Assembly (NCBI GenBank): GCA_030597435.1 | Contig: JAUVRV010000204.1 | Span: 1 to 5,827 of the forward strand | DNA: 5,827 nt | From: Gemmatimonadales bacterium | Lineage (GTDB): Bacteria > Gemmatimonadota > Gemmatimonadetes > Gemmatimonadales > GWC2-71-9 | Direction of reading: 5' to 3' | Part shown: positions 5,330 through 5,827 of the stretch, in pieces | How positions within the stretch are numbered: the first letter of the stretch is position 1 | How the letters are laid out: every line of letters starts with the position of its first letter | Made by a program: the position numbers and the translations under genes | The notes under the pieces: generated by a model | Told to the model about the DNA's origin: nothing | The model's input: the letters and a program-made list of their open reading frames with translations, nothing else | Databases searched by the model: none

Positions 5330-5827
5330 ATGCCATGCTTCAAGTTCGCCGTGAGCCTTCTCTGTGTAGGAGCTGCCACTACGGGGGGTCTGCGCGCCCA
5401 GGTGGGCGGATACTCGCCCGACCGCGCGCCGGCGCTGACCGGCAGCGGTGTCGGGTTCCGTTATGGCGTTATCCTGCCGGGCCACATCACGCTGTACCGT
5501 TCAGGGCTGCGGGAGGCGCCCTACGCGGGGTGGGCTGTGTTCCGGGCTGCCGCCTCACTCACGGGTGAGTTGGAGTTCGACTTCCGGACCTCCGAGCGGG
5601 AGTTGAGGCCAGGACTTGACGTGTCCCTCGTCGCCCGCGCCAGCCTGTTCGACCGCACGCGGTTGCACGGTTTCGGGAGCGGGCTGAACGGAAGTGCGGC
5701 CTACCAGGTGAGACAGCATCGCCTGAGCCTGGCACCGACCATGACCGTGTCGGGCGGTAGCCCCAATGTCAGCGTGTCATTCGGGCCGGTCCTCAAGTAC
5801 GCCAGCACGCGATTCGACCGGGACGAT
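5330..5827 (+). CDS. Secreted outer-membrane beta-barrel-like protein (3'-truncated)
   Basis: The frame from ATG 5330 stays open for 166 codons to the right edge. The N-terminus is a signal peptide: Lys5, a hydrophobic core FAVSLLCVGAATTGG (6-20) and a cleavage-like LRAQ (21-24). The mature part begins YSPDRAPALTGSG and shows alternating polar/apolar strands with aromatic ends (VGFRYGVIL, GELEFDFRT, GLDVSLVARASLF, HRLSLAPTMTV, VSVSFGPVLKY), the pattern of an outer-membrane barrel. The RLHGFG...YQVRQHRLSLAP...FGPVLKY stretch (111-157) resembles the D15/BamA-like barrel module of Gemmatimonadota surface proteins (from memory). There is no clear ribosome site; an in-frame ATG at 5276 would add 18 residues but spoil the signal peptide. 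No POTRA domain precedes the barrel in the visible part. The barrel class is likely; the exact family and cargo are not known. Confidence 0.75.
   Translation, partial: MPCFKFAVSLLCVGAATTGGLRAQVGGYSPDRAPALTGSGVGFRYGVILPGHITLYRSGLREAPYAGWAVFRAAASLTGELEFDFRTSERELRPGLDVSLVARASLFDRTRLHGFGSGLNGSAAYQVRQHRLSLAPTMTVSGGSPNVSVSFGPVLKYASTRFDRDD

Noticed and set aside
5212..5568. 118-residue + strand frame across the last intergenic region
   Set aside because: It begins inside the hairpin loop, is rich in Arg/Cys/Pro as shadow frames are, and conflicts with the frame from 5330, which has a signal peptide and barrel strands and runs on to the edge.

Overview
The window reads as high-GC genomic DNA from an uncultured bacterium, most likely a member of the Gemmatimonadota. 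The main reason is the architecture of the first gene: a PknB-type Ser/Thr kinase, one membrane helix, a TolB-like domain and TPR repeats, a build that is abundant in that phylum. The '..RAQ' signal peptide and outer-membrane barrel style of the last gene also fit. This is a judgement from protein style, not from a marker gene.

Layout: all four genes are on the + strand. (1) 2-2536 is the 3' part of a membrane Ser/Thr protein kinase, cut by the left edge just before its HRD catalytic loop. (2) 2539-2814 is a 91-residue DUF3006 protein that starts two bases after the kinase stop, or overlaps it by 4 nt if a TTG start is used. (3) After a 96-nt leader with a 29-nt pure pyrimidine tract, 2911-5145 encodes a 744-residue KamA-like (lysine 2,3-aminomutase family) radical-SAM protein. 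It has about 200 extra N-terminal residues, an acidic Tyr/Pro-rich tail, and an altered substrate pocket and PLP loop. (4) A non-coding stretch at 5146-5329 holds heptamer repeats on both sides of a 50-nt imperfect hairpin. (5) 5330 to the right edge encodes the start of a secreted, probably outer-membrane beta-barrel protein.

Working together: the kinase and DUF3006 genes are tightly packed and probably co-transcribed, and the KamA-like gene may share the transcript or be controlled separately through its unusual leader. The barrel gene is separated by the hairpin/repeat region and probably has its own promoter. No established pathway joins these four products. The most interesting item is the KamA-like enzyme. 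It keeps the [4Fe-4S] cysteines, the carboxylate-binding Arg position and a candidate PLP lysine. The Asp that in lysine 2,3-aminomutase binds the substrate side-chain amine is replaced by Lys, so its substrate is probably not lysine.

I see no tRNA, rRNA, CRISPR array, transposase or integrase in the window.
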